64,000 nt of DNA from Antarcticirhabdus aurantiaca (GTDB lineage: Bacteria > Pseudomonadota > Alphaproteobacteria > Rhizobiales > Rhizobiaceae). A program made the translations under genes and the position numbers. Below are positions 26,455 through 34,512 of this stretch, one piece after another (the first letter of the stretch is position 1; each line of letters opens with the position of its first letter). The notes beneath the pieces are model-generated. The model searched no databases and was not told the origin of the DNA. It was given only the letters and a program-made list of their open reading frames with translations. Location of the stretch: NCBI RefSeq assembly GCF_009765365.1, contig NZ_VTOM01000002.1, forward strand, positions 62,001-126,000. The letters are read 5' to 3'.

Positions 26455-27270
26455 GTGAGCCGCGCCATCCTTCGTTTCGCCATTTTGGCAGTGTCCGCCG
26501 TGGCGTCCGTCCCGGCATCCGCCACCGACACACAGGCCGATCCGGCGGGCGTGCCACTGACGCCCGACGAGCGCATCGACGCCGTCTTCGAGCTCGGCGC
26601 GGGCGCGATGGTCTCGCCGGAATACGAGGGATCGGACGACTACGAGGCCTCGCCCTGGCCGATCCTCGGCCTCGACTATCTCTCCATCCCCGGCCTCGTC
26701 ACCTTCGGCAGCATCAACCCGCAGGGCGGCGGCCTCTCGATCGGCCCGTCCTTCGGCTACGGCGGCGAGCGCGACGACGACGACCTCGACGGGCTGGACG
26801 ACATCGACGCCACCTACGAGGCGGGCATCAAGCTCGGCTACGAGTGGAACAACGCCGAGGTCTACGGCGAGGCGCGCTACGCCTTCGGCGGCGCGGACGG
26901 CTTCGTCGGCGCGGTGGGCGCCAACGCCATCGCCCGGCCGAACCAGGCGCTGCTCCTCAAGGCCGGCCCGCGCGCCACCTTCGCCTCCGACGACTACATG
27001 AACACCTACTTCGGCGTCGATGCGGACGAGTTCGTCCGTTCGGGGGGCAAGTTCGACGCCTTCGAGGCCGATGGCGGCGTCAAGTCGGTCGGCCTCGAGG
27101 CCTCTGCCCGCTACGAGTTCGCGCCGACCTGGTTCCTCAACGCCGAAGGCTCCTACATGCGCCTCGTCGGCGACGCCAAGGACTCGCCGATCGTCCAGGA
27201 GGAAGGGTCGGAGGACCAGTTAACCTTCGGCCTCGGCCTGTCCAAGCGCTTCTCCGTCGACCTGTTCTGA
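26455..27270 (+). CDS. MipA/OmpV-family outer-membrane protein
   Basis: This is a 271-residue beta-barrel protein. The signal peptide ends P-A-S-A-T near residue 24. The mature part has the family's opening pattern (G-A-G-A-M-V-S-P-E-Y-E-G-S-D-D-Y) and alternating aromatic and hydrophobic strands, and ends in phenylalanine (S-V-D-L-F) as expected for barrel insertion. GTG 26455 has a GGAG site eight bases upstream. MipA is linked to murein-synthesis scaffolds, while OmpV-like relatives are porins or antibiotic-uptake factors; which applies here is unknown. Codon use is strongly G/C at third positions, unlike the decayed DNA before it. Confidence 0.88.
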   Translation: MSRAILRFAILAVSAVASVPASATDTQADPAGVPLTPDERIDAVFELGAGAMVSPEYEGSDDYEASPWPILGLDYLSIPGLVTFGSINPQGGGLSIGPSFGYGGERDDDDLDGLDDIDATYEAGIKLGYEWNNAEVYGEARYAFGGADGFVGAVGANAIARPNQALLLKAGPRATFASDDYMNTYFGVDADEFVRSGGKFDAFEADGGVKSVGLEASARYEFAPTWFLNAEGSYMRLVGDAKDSPIVQEEGSEDQLTFGLGLSKRFSVDLF

Positions 27271-27457
27271 CGCGGAGCCTGCATCATAGAGGTCGTGCGA
27301 GCGACATCGCGACAGTGGAGGCGTGCCTCAGTTCAGGCGGATCAGGCGTCGACGGCCTTCACCAGCCCGATTCTGGATGGGCGCCAAACCTCGGCGCCGA
27401 TCCGCATGACAACCTCTTGAGCGTGTTGATGAAGGCGGGTTCGCGTGATGGCGCCGG

Positions 27458-28192
27458 TCAACGGTTCAGGTTCACCTTCCAAAAATCCAACACCTCCCTC
27501 ACTGCCTCACGGGGGTAGTTCGCAAAGTGGACGTTGCCCAGCAGCGCGGCAATCTCCCGCTTCCGCTTGGCCGCCTTGTCGAGAATGTACTCCGAGCATG
27601 GACCCGTGCCAGGCGGCAGGATGCGCCGTTTCGAGGTCGGCCAGCCTTCGGGGTAGCCCTCCGGGATCTCGCCGCCCCTCACGGCCGCGGCTTCGCGCTC
27701 GACGAGGGGATGCTCGCACGCCCAGCCGTAGAGGTGGAACGCGCAGACGCGCAGGTGACGCTTGATGGTCGGCACCGCGTCGGTGAAGCCCTTCAGCGGC
27801 GTGGGCAGGAGGACCATGTTCGCGACACACGAGAAGAAGCGGCGGTCGCGCACGATGTCGCTGCTCCCGACGAAGCGGTCGTCGTCGTATCCCCAGAGGT
27901 GGCACGTGGTCCAGTTGCGTGGGAACGGTCTGGCGATTCCAAGAGCCGACATCAGCGAGGCCTGAGCCGCCACGTTCCCTTCCACCTTCTGCTCGCCCTT
28001 GAGTGTGGTTGCCGGCGTGACCCAGTCGGCCATGAGAAGGGGAAGCTTCCTCGCCGTGTCGGGCCGCCATACGGGCAGTTCCCGGAAGACGGCCGGATGA
28101 ACCCAGCGCGCCGTACGCGCGATCATCTCCATCACAACCGGGATCTCTTGCTCGATCTCCGAGAGACCGTCCGGAAGAATGCTTCGGCTCAA
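27458..28192 (-). CDS. Unknown protein, possible HNH-type fold
   Basis: This is a 244-residue soluble protein. The start is TTG 28192 because a strong AGGAGG site lies about nine bases upstream. Around residues 90-140 it reads T-T-C-H-L-W-G, then F-F-S-C-V-A-N-M-V-L-L-P, then L-K-G-F-T-D. That layout (Cys-His start, N-x-V-L-L-P, then a conserved helix) recalls HNH nucleases, where asparagine-valine-leucine-leucine segments precede the second half of the motif. No complete H-N-H triad is clear, so this is only a suggestion. It stands alone at the left edge of the accessory island. Confidence 0.6.
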   Translation of the reverse strand: MSRSILPDGLSEIEQEIPVVMEMIARTARWVHPAVFRELPVWRPDTARKLPLLMADWVTPATTLKGEQKVEGNVAAQASLMSALGIARPFPRNWTTCHLWGYDDDRFVGSSDIVRDRRFFSCVANMVLLPTPLKGFTDAVPTIKRHLRVCAFHLYGWACEHPLVEREAAAVRGGEIPEGYPEGWPTSKRRILPPGTGPCSEYILDKAAKRKREIAALLGNVHFANYPREAVREVLDFWKVNLNR

Positions 28193-28614
28193 GCTTCGGC
28201 CTCCTCTCTGTCGTGGCCCATCGCGAAGTTACGCATCGTGTCCGAACGATTCCCACCGCCACCTCGCGGCGACCGTGTCGTGCTCGGAAAAGGCAGGTGA
28301 CTTCCTGAGCCGTTCTAACACGATGAGTGAAGGTCGCTCGAGATCGTCGGCGATGTGCTCGGCCCGTCAGCCCCGGTCGCCGTTGAGCGCGACACGGCGA
28401 CGTCTTTCGAAAGGAAGGCTCGAACTTCCTCCCCGCGCTCCCCCACAGCAACCATTCCATGGCCGACGTATCCGTCCACACGACTTCGCGGCCGTCGGTC
28501 GGCCTCGCCGCCGTCGGCATCCGGATCCCCTCCGACGAGGTCGCGGTCCCCCCGTCGGGTCTCGAGCAGACGTCGCGGACGGCATCGCTATGACCGCGAC
28601 CTAGGTCGCCGGCA
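28193..28614. other. Intergenic region without a supported gene
   Basis: In 422 bases between the unknown protein and the ribbon-helix-helix-like gene, only G/C-driven frames are present. It must hold the promoter of the 27458-28192 gene. Confidence 0.5.
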
Positions 28615-28806
28615 TCACTCCTTCTGCGTCATGTGCCGTCTCAGCACCGCTACGATGTAGCTGGACAGAGACGATCCCTGCTTCTTGGCCAGCGTACGCA
28701 GCGCCTCGCGATCCCGGTCGGTGAGACGGATCGCGAGCGGATGCGTGACGTCCTCCAAGGCCTTCCGAGGGCGCCCCGGGCCGCTCGGCGACTTCTCCTT
28801 AACCAT
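28615..28806 (-). CDS. Ribbon-helix-helix-like small regulator
   Basis: This 63-residue protein from ATG 28806 has a basic, proline-rich head (S-G-P-G-R-P-R-K) followed by L-A-I-R-L-T-D-R-D-R-E-A-L, then L-A-K-K-Q-G-S-S-L-S-S-Y-I. The pattern is a short strand, a helix, a turn and a second helix, as in CopG/Arc-like DNA-binding proteins. A 16-base perfect inverted repeat lies 22-66 bases upstream, in the divergent promoter region, so autoregulation is likely. A TTG at 28830 would start the frame inside that repeat and is less likely. It may regulate the island genes opposite. Confidence 0.7.
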   Translation of the reverse strand: MVKEKSPSGPGRPRKALEDVTHPLAIRLTDRDREALRTLAKKQGSSLSSYIVAVLRRHMTQKE

Positions 28807-28827
28807 GTCGCCACCACCAGCTGGACG

Positions 28828-28872
28828 CAATTTTCGTATTCGCTATATCCATTTTTGCGAATACGAAAATTG
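28828..28872. promoter_or_regulatory. Long perfect inverted repeat in the divergent promoter region
   Basis: CAATTTTCGTATTCGC (28828-28843) and GCGAATACGAAAATTG (28857-28872) are perfect 16-base arms around a 13-base A/T-rich spacer containing TATATC. It separates the ribbon-helix-helix-like gene from the plus-strand island operon and is the most likely operator for both. Confidence 0.75.
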
Positions 28873-28912
28873 CCGGCCGGCTCTCGGCCCGCAAGTCGAG
28901 AAGGGTTCAGCG

Positions 28913-29542
28913 ATGCTGCAGCAGGTCCAAATCATCCGGTCCGCGCCTCCGATCGGTTCCGCGAACGCGGATAGCGCGCAAGGCGGGCGCGCGTCCATGT
29001 CGTTCGACAGCGCCAAGAACGATTGCGCGATGAGCGCCGCCGGGCGCCTGCAGCTGGCGCTGCTCCGCTTCCTCGAGGCGGAGCCGTGCGTCCAGGCCTT
29101 CGAGGTTCTGCCGGACGGCACGGTGGACATGCGCTACTGGGGTGGTCGCGTGATCCTGGCGGCCTTGCCCGCGGCAGGGCCGGAGCGGGCGGAAGCCTTC
29201 GCGCTGCGCCGCCGCCACGCCAAGGCGGGCCGGCGCCTCCTGCTGGTCCCCGAGCGCCGCCTGACCGCCTGGCCTCGCCGCGAGACGTGCCGGATCGTGG
29301 CCGAGAGCGGGCACGCCCCCCTCGCCGCGACGGAACGCCTGATCGTCCTGGAGGCGATCGAGGACGCCGGCGGGGAAGCGTGCCTGGGCGACCTCGCGTG
29401 CTTGCTCCCGCAGCGCGAGGATCCGGTCGCCTCCATCCTCTCCCTCGTTCCCGCCGGCATCCTGCGCATCGACCTAAATCGCCCGGTCTCGGCGATGTCG
29501 CCCGTCTCGATCTTCGATCCCTTCGCGCCGCCGCGGGGGTGA
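28913..29542 (+). CDS. Unknown protein, first gene of the island operon
   Basis: This is a 209-residue soluble protein. ATG 28913 has a GAGAAGG site eight bases upstream, 40 bases after the inverted repeat. The middle (about 65-130) is alpha/beta-like, with F-E-V-L-P-D-G-T-V and arginine-rich R-R-R-H-A-K. The C-terminal third has a winged-helix look, ending P-A-G-I-L-R-I-D-L. The order, a possible nuclease-like core followed by a winged helix, faintly recalls TnsA-type proteins, but the catalytic residues are not visible. I do not assign a function. Confidence 0.65.
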   Translation: MLQQVQIIRSAPPIGSANADSAQGGRASMSFDSAKNDCAMSAAGRLQLALLRFLEAEPCVQAFEVLPDGTVDMRYWGGRVILAALPAAGPERAEAFALRRRHAKAGRRLLLVPERRLTAWPRRETCRIVAESGHAPLAATERLIVLEAIEDAGGEACLGDLACLLPQREDPVASILSLVPAGILRIDLNRPVSAMSPVSIFDPFAPPRG

Positions 29543-29614
29543 GCGCCGGGGGACGATCCCTCCGCCTCCGCCACCCCTCCCCCTTCCATGACCGCTTCCA
29601 CCAGGAGACAGCCG

Positions 29615-29962
29615 ATGAGCTTGCCGTACTTCGTTCCCGGGATTGCCGACCGGGAGAGCCTCCGGGACCTCGCCAGGCTGGAGGCGCTCGCCGCCGACCT
29701 GCGCGCCTACGCCGAGGGACGCCTCCCGACGGAGGCAGAGCTCGCCGCGGCCCCGCTGCTGTCGCACTGGTATCCGACGCCGGACGGCTCGGCCGCACGC
29801 CTCGCGGGCCTCGTCGAGGGCCATCCTCACGTCGGCCCCGGCGGCTGCATCACCTCGAGGATCCATGCGGTCGACCGGTCCTACGGGTGGATGCGCAGCT
29901 ACAGCCGCCTCTGGCGTCTCGGTCCCCCGGTCAGCCTGAACGACAACGTCCGCCCCAACTGA
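29615..29962 (+). CDS. DUF6634-like protein
   Basis: This is a 115-residue soluble protein. The segment L-E-A-L-A-A-D-L-R-A-Y-A-E-G-R-L-P-T (about 20-37), the conserved A-A-P-L-L-S-H-W, and a final W-M-R-S-Y-S-R-L-W-R-L-G match the DUF6634 proteins I recall from rhizobial plasmids. The start is ATG 29615, with CAGGAGA nine bases before it, rather than the upstream ATG 29588. Its function is unknown. It lies 72 bases after the previous gene and 47 bases before the FtsH-like gene, reading the same way. Confidence 0.7.
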   Translation: MSLPYFVPGIADRESLRDLARLEALAADLRAYAEGRLPTEAELAAAPLLSHWYPTPDGSAARLAGLVEGHPHVGPGGCITSRIHAVDRSYGWMRSYSRLWRLGPPVSLNDNVRPN

Positions 29963-30009
29963 CGCGCGGCTCCGGCCGCCGCGTTCCCTCGCCCAGACAG
30001 GGAGACCTC

Positions 30010-32232
30010 ATGCTCGACGCCGTCATCGACAAGCCCGACCCCGCCTTGCCTTCCGGAGCATCGCCGCCCCACTCGCCCGGTGCGACCGGCGGAAGTCTCC
30101 TGGCCGGGCGCTACCTCGATCTCCTGGTCCAGGACGCCAACAGGCGCCGGCGTCCGAACGGGCGGGCCGGCCGCCGGACGGACAACTCCGGCTTCGGGGA
30201 GGCGGAGATCGACGATTGGGAGGTCGAGCTCCCCGCCGACGAGGAGCCGGCCGAACCCGCCAGGCCGGCGGACGTCACGCTGTCCGTCGACGAAGCGGCC
30301 GCGGCGATCCTCCTGGCCGTCCGGATCGAGGAGGATCCCGAACTCCGTCGGGTCCTGCGAGGCACGGCGCCGATCTTCGCGGTGCAGGCGCCGGACAGCC
30401 GTTCCCGCCCGTTCCTCGAACGCGTCCTGAAGGTCTGCGTCCTGGGGCCGGAGACCAAGGTCCTCACCGGGAGGCAGGTCGACGCATTGACCCTCGTCCC
30501 GCGTGCGCTCGCCGGGCGGCATGCCGTCGTGCTGACCTGCGACGTCGAGCGGCGCGACCGCGAGACGCTCGAGCAGCGCAGCCTGGGAGCGCTGGCGCTC
30601 GGCCTTCCGGTCTTCGCGGTGTCGGCGGACGTGGGCCGCAACGTTCCGGTGCACCTCCGCACGGTCGCGGACCGCGTCTTGTTTCCCGGCGGCTGGAAGC
30701 CCGGCCTGCTCGCGCTGCTGATCCAGTTTGTCACCGGAGACGCCGTCGCGGTGGCCGACGAGCCCTGGATCGCCGGGCTGACGCTCGACGACCTGAGGAT
30801 GTCGATGTCGCGCCAGCGCGGGGGCGAGGAGTCCCTGCGGCGCGTCCGGACGCTCGCCACGCGCCGCCGGATGCAGGCGGAGGAGGTTCCCGAGCTCGCG
30901 TCCCTGTCCGGCTACGGCGAGGCGCGCCGGCGCGGGCTGGAGCTGATCCAGGACCTGCACGACCTGCGCGAAGGCAGGATCGGATGGTCCGATGTCGGCC
31001 GCGGCCTGGTCCTCGCCGGCCCGCCCGGGACCGGCAAGTCCTTCTTCGCGAGATGCTTCGCGAAGAGCGCCGGCCTGCCGCTGGTGGTCGCCTCGCTGGC
31101 CCAGTGGCAGGCGTCCGGCGACGGCCACCTCGGCGACTGCCTGAAGGCGATGAGACTTTCCTTCTCCGAGGCGAGGGCCTGCGCGCCGAGCGTCCTGTTC
31201 ATCGACGAGCTCGACTCGCTGGGAGACCGCTCGACGTTCGACCGGCGGCATCGCGACTACAGCACGCAGGTGGTGAACTGCCTCCTGGAGGAGCTGGACG
31301 GAGCCGGGGACCGTGCGGGCGTGGTGGTGCTGGCCGCCACCAACAATCCCGATCGGGTCGATCCGGCCATCGTGCGGAGCGGCCGCCTCGACCACGTGGT
31401 CAAGATCGGCCTGCCGGACGTGGACGGACTGGCCGGGATCCTCCGGACCCAGCTCGGAGAGGACCTTCCGTTCGCCGACCTGCGTCCGGTCGCGGCGGCG
31501 GGATGCGGCGGCACGGGCGCCGACGCGGCTTCCTGGGTCCGCCAGGCGAGGGGCGTCGCCCGGCGGGCCGGCCGCGGGATCGAGGTCGGCGACCTGCTGG
31601 CGGCCATGAGGGAGGGCGGCGAGCCGCTGCCGGCCGAGCTGCGCGAGAGGGTGGCGCTGCACGAGGCGGCCCATGCCTGCGCCGCCGCCGCGCTGGCCCT
31701 CGGCTCGGTGCACGGGATTTCCATCCACGACGGTGGCGGCATCACCGTCGTCGAATATCCCCGATGGATGCCGACCCGGAGGGAGGCGGTCGATCTCGTC
31801 GTGCATGCCCTCGCCGGCCGGGCCGCCGAGACGGTCTTCCTCGGAGCGGCGTCGGCCGGCGCGGGCGGCGACGCGACGTCGGACCTGGCGCGGGCGACCC
31901 GCCTCGCCTTCAGCATGGAGGCGAGCTGGGGTCTCGGCGACGCCGGCCCCGTCTGGATGGGCGACGGCGACCACCTCTCGGCGCTGATGCGCGTCTCCGC
32001 CTTCGTCGAGCCGGTGCGGCGCGTGCTTCTCCACGGCGAGGCCGAGGCGGCGCGCCTGGTGGCGGCGAACGCGGACGCGATCCACCGGTGTGCGGACAGG
32101 CTCCTCGAAGCCTCGCACCTCGACGCGGAGATGGTGAAGGAGGCACTCGGCCCGATTCCCCGCTTCGTCGTCGCGCCCGTCCCGCCGCGCACCCATCCTC
32201 TGGCCGGCGACGGGAGCGCGGCACGCGCGTGA
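30010..32232 (+). CDS. Soluble FtsH-like AAA+ ATPase with M41-type metalloprotease domain
   Basis: This 740-residue protein combines AAA+ and M41 zinc-protease domains. Walker A is G-P-P-G-T-G-K-S (337-344), and Walker B S-V-L-F-I-D-E-L has D399 and E400. Downstream A-T-N-N-P-D-R-V-D-P and R-S-G-R-L-D form sensor and arginine-finger regions. The protease motif is H551-E-A-A-H555, and the likely third zinc ligand is D624 in T-S-D-L-A-R-A-T. True FtsH has two N-terminal transmembrane helices. Here the 300-residue N-terminus is hydrophilic, so the protein should be cytoplasmic. ATG 30010 has a GGGAG site. Targets are unknown; such proteins on mobile DNA may act in defence or element maintenance. 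Confidence 0.87.
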   Translation: MLDAVIDKPDPALPSGASPPHSPGATGGSLLAGRYLDLLVQDANRRRRPNGRAGRRTDNSGFGEAEIDDWEVELPADEEPAEPARPADVTLSVDEAAAAILLAVRIEEDPELRRVLRGTAPIFAVQAPDSRSRPFLERVLKVCVLGPETKVLTGRQVDALTLVPRALAGRHAVVLTCDVERRDRETLEQRSLGALALGLPVFAVSADVGRNVPVHLRTVADRVLFPGGWKPGLLALLIQFVTGDAVAVADEPWIAGLTLDDLRMSMSRQRGGEESLRRVRTLATRRRMQAEEVPELASLSGYGEARRRGLELIQDLHDLREGRIGWSDVGRGLVLAGPPGTGKSFFARCFAKSAGLPLVVASLAQWQASGDGHLGDCLKAMRLSFSEARACAPSVLFIDELDSLGDRSTFDRRHRDYSTQVVNCLLEELDGAGDRAGVVVLAATNNPDRVDPAIVRSGRLDHVVKIGLPDVDGLAGILRTQLGEDLPFADLRPVAAAGCGGTGADAASWVRQARGVARRAGRGIEVGDLLAAMREGGEPLPAELRERVALHEAAHACAAAALALGSVHGISIHDGGGITVVEYPRWMPTRREAVDLVVHALAGRAAETVFLGAASAGAGGDATSDLARATRLAFSMEASWGLGDAGPVWMGDGDHLSALMRVSAFVEPVRRVLLHGEAEAARLVAANADAIHRCADRLLEASHLDAEMVKEALGPIPRFVVAPVPPRTHPLAGDGSAARA

Positions 32233-32522
32233 CCCGGTCCTCCGCCTCCGGGCGAGCCGCCGCCGCGCTCGAGGCCCAAGGACGGCCCAGCTCGGCTGGA
32301 CGGCTTTCCGCTTCCGCGAGGATCGCCGCGGGCGACGGCGCGCTCCCCGAGCCGGACGGGGAGCTGCGGGAGACGCTGGTCCGGCTCGCCCGCTCCCTCG
32401 CAAGCCAGATGGCCCGCACCGGCCACAGGGCGATGGTGGCGCGGATGGCGACGAAGGGTGCGGCCGCTTCCGGGGCGCCGGCGAAAGGCCGGCGCCGGAG
32501 GACCGCCGTCGGGAACGCTTGA
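32229..32522 (+). CDS. Small basic protein coupled to the FtsH-like gene
   Basis: The GTG start overlaps the stop codon of the FtsH-like gene (GTGA), a typical coupling. The 97-residue product is alanine- and arginine-rich, with one amphipathic helix around residues 47-75 (L-R-E-T-L-V-R-L-A-R-S-L) and a basic tail (K-G-R-R-R-R). No family is recognised. It could be an adaptor or inhibitor of the protease, or non-coding G/C-rich sequence that happens to stay open; the overlap is the main support. Confidence 0.45.
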   Translation: MTRSSASGRAAAALEAQGRPSSAGRLSASARIAAGDGALPEPDGELRETLVRLARSLASQMARTGHRAMVARMATKGAAASGAPAKGRRRRTAVGNA

Positions 32523-32633
32523 GCGCGGCCCGGAAAGGATTCGTCCGGAGGCGTTCCGCCGTCCGGGCCGAGCAGGTGGCAACGCGAGCGCCGGAGGCGC
32601 CGCGTCGCATCCATGATTGACCAAGGAGCACCG

Positions 32634-33605
32634 ATGCAAGCCGACCTCTTCCGCTCTCCCCTGGCGGCCCACTCCGCCGTGGCGCCGCCGCCTCGCCTCG
32701 CCGAGCCTCGTGCCGGAGCCGCGTTCCGCGACGAGGCGCTGGCCCGCCGGCTTGAACGCACCGGGCGCTTTCGCGTGCTGCGTCGCCTCGAACCCCGTCC
32801 CGCCGGCCTGCCGGCCGGGAGCCTTCCCCCGGCCGGGATGCGGGTCGGCGTCGTGCTCGACACCGAGACGACGGGCCTCGACCGCCGCACCGACGAGGTG
32901 GTCGAGATCGGGATGGTGAGCTTCACCTTCGACGAGGACTTCCGGATCCACGACGTCGTGGACGTCTTCGGGGGACTGCGGGAGCCGTCGATCCCCATGC
33001 CGCCGGAGGTCACGCGGCTGACCGGCATCACCCCGGAGATGCTGGCGGGCCGGTCCGTCGACGCCCGGGCGGTCGCGGACTTCGTGGCGCCGGCGAGCAT
33101 CGTCGTCGCGCACAACGCGAGGTTCGACCGGCCGTTCTGCGAGAAGACCTTCCCCGGCTTCGAAGCCAAGCCCTGGGCCTGCTCGGTGGCGGAGGTGCCC
33201 TGGCGGGCCATCGGCTACGAGAGCAGCAGGCTCGAGCATCTCGTGAACCGCGTCGGGCTCTTCCACGACGGTCATCGGGCCGTCGACGACTGTCATGCGC
33301 TGCTGGAGGTGCTCGCGGTCGGACGGCACGACGCGACCGAGACGCCGTTCCAGACGCTGATGCGGTCGGCGAGCCGCACGAGGGTCGAGATCAGCGCCGA
33401 GAAGAGTCCCTTTCAGTCCAAGGACCTCCTCAAGCAGCGGGGCTATCGCTGGAGCGACGGCTCCGACGGCCGCTCCAGGTGCTGGCGGACCGAGGTCGAC
33501 GAGGACGAGGTCGAAGCCGAGCTGCGCTTCCTGCGCGAACGCGTCTACAGGGCCGCGGCGCACGTCCCATGCCGCCGGATGGGCGCCGCCGATCGCTACA
33601 GGTGA
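32634..33605 (+). CDS. DnaQ-like 3'-5' exonuclease (DEDDh)
   Basis: This 323-residue protein has the DEDDh exonuclease motifs. Motif I is D76-T-E78-T-T-G, motif II is A-H-N-A-R-F-D near residues 158-164, and motif III is H214-x4-D219. These are the metal-binding and catalytic residues of DnaQ/epsilon-type nucleases, so it should be active on single-stranded 3' ends. The N-terminal 70 residues are arginine- and proline-rich. The C-terminal 90 residues form an extra domain including W-S-D-G and a basic stretch. ATG 32634 has AAGGAG seven bases before it. It is not the replicative epsilon subunit; its place beside the FtsH-like gene suggests an island function. Confidence 0.85.
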   Translation: MQADLFRSPLAAHSAVAPPPRLAEPRAGAAFRDEALARRLERTGRFRVLRRLEPRPAGLPAGSLPPAGMRVGVVLDTETTGLDRRTDEVVEIGMVSFTFDEDFRIHDVVDVFGGLREPSIPMPPEVTRLTGITPEMLAGRSVDARAVADFVAPASIVVAHNARFDRPFCEKTFPGFEAKPWACSVAEVPWRAIGYESSRLEHLVNRVGLFHDGHRAVDDCHALLEVLAVGRHDATETPFQTLMRSASRTRVEISAEKSPFQSKDLLKQRGYRWSDGSDGRSRCWRTEVDEDEVEAELRFLRERVYRAAAHVPCRRMGAADRYR

Positions 33606-33727
33606 CCGGGAAGCGCAGACGCCGGGGCGGCACGTTTCCTCCCGGCAGGAGTCGTCGGGCCCGGCGTCGCCGACGCCCACGGCCCAGGTCGATCCTCACG
33701 TCGTCCCGATGGGGATGGTCGCGGGGT

Positions 33728-33994
33728 TCACGTCCCGTCGGCGGCGTCGCGGCCGCTCGGCGGGACGCCGTCGCAAGATGCGGCTTCGAAGAAGTCGAGG
33801 ACGTCGACCTTCAGGATCCGCGACAGATCGAGTAGCGTGGCAGGGCAGATCCGGTCCTCGGCCGCCTCATACCTGCGGAACTGCCCGCGGTCGACGCCGA
33901 GCCGGCGGCACGCGGTCGCTATCGACAGGCCGCGGCGTTCCCGAAGCTCGCGCAGGCGGCCGCCGAGGCGGAGGTCGATCGGATGCCTGGACAT
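33728..33994 (-). CDS. XRE-family helix-turn-helix regulator
   Basis: This 88-residue protein is one XRE domain plus a short tail. The helix-turn-helix reads L-R-E-L-R-E-R-R-G-L-S-I-A-T-A-C-R-R-L-G-V, then R-G-Q-F-R-R-Y-E-A-A-E-D, the standard Cro/C1 layout. ATG 33994 fits the domain start. It converges with the exonuclease gene and stands alone, so it may regulate the island or have been left by a phage or toxin-antitoxin element. Confidence 0.8.
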   Translation of the reverse strand: MSRHPIDLRLGGRLRELRERRGLSIATACRRLGVDRGQFRRYEAAEDRICPATLLDLSRILKVDVLDFFEAASCDGVPPSGRDAADGT

Positions 33995-34512
33995 CGCGCG
34001 ATCCTGCCTTCCGCTCTCCACACGCAATCGCCGATCGTACCACCTTCGGCTGTCGGCGAGAACGCAGGACACTGCCTGCGGCCGTTCCGGCCGCTTCCGC
34101 GTCCCGGAAGGCGGGATCGATCCCGCCGCAGGGTGCGCTTCTTCCCCCGGATCGGAATCTCGATGCCGATGGCAGTGAGCGGGATCGCTTCGGTCGCGTG
34201 GCCTGAAAACCACCCGTCCGGCCGTGCGGCAGTCCTTCGTACCCGGTGGAAACGTCGTCTGCGGGACAGGCGGAAAGGGTCGAGTCTCTCCCGCAGGGAA
34301 GGCATCCGAAGTATCCTGCGAGCCGCGGCGCCCGCGTCGAGGCATGGCGCGCAGCGCTATGCAGCTCCCGAGCTTCAGTCGGGGGACTCGGCCGGATCCG
34401 ACGTCGAGCGGTCTCGGCACCGGCTCGCAGGCGGCCGCCGGGAAGGACGCGGCCGGACGGGCAGGTCGGAGAAGCGGACAGGTTGGAACCAGATCGAAGA
34501 CAAGGAGCGCCG
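33995..34512. other. Intergenic region with a perfect palindrome
   Basis: No supported gene in 518 bases. GGCGGGATCGATCCCGCC at 34110-34127 is an 18-base perfect palindrome 116 bases upstream of the XRE start and could be its operator or a hairpin. Confidence 0.5.

Noticed and set aside
29899-32631. A 910-codon minus-strand frame opposite the FtsH-like gene
   Set aside because: It has no motif and very high Arg/Pro content, while the opposite strand carries complete AAA and M41 motifs. It is a shadow frame.
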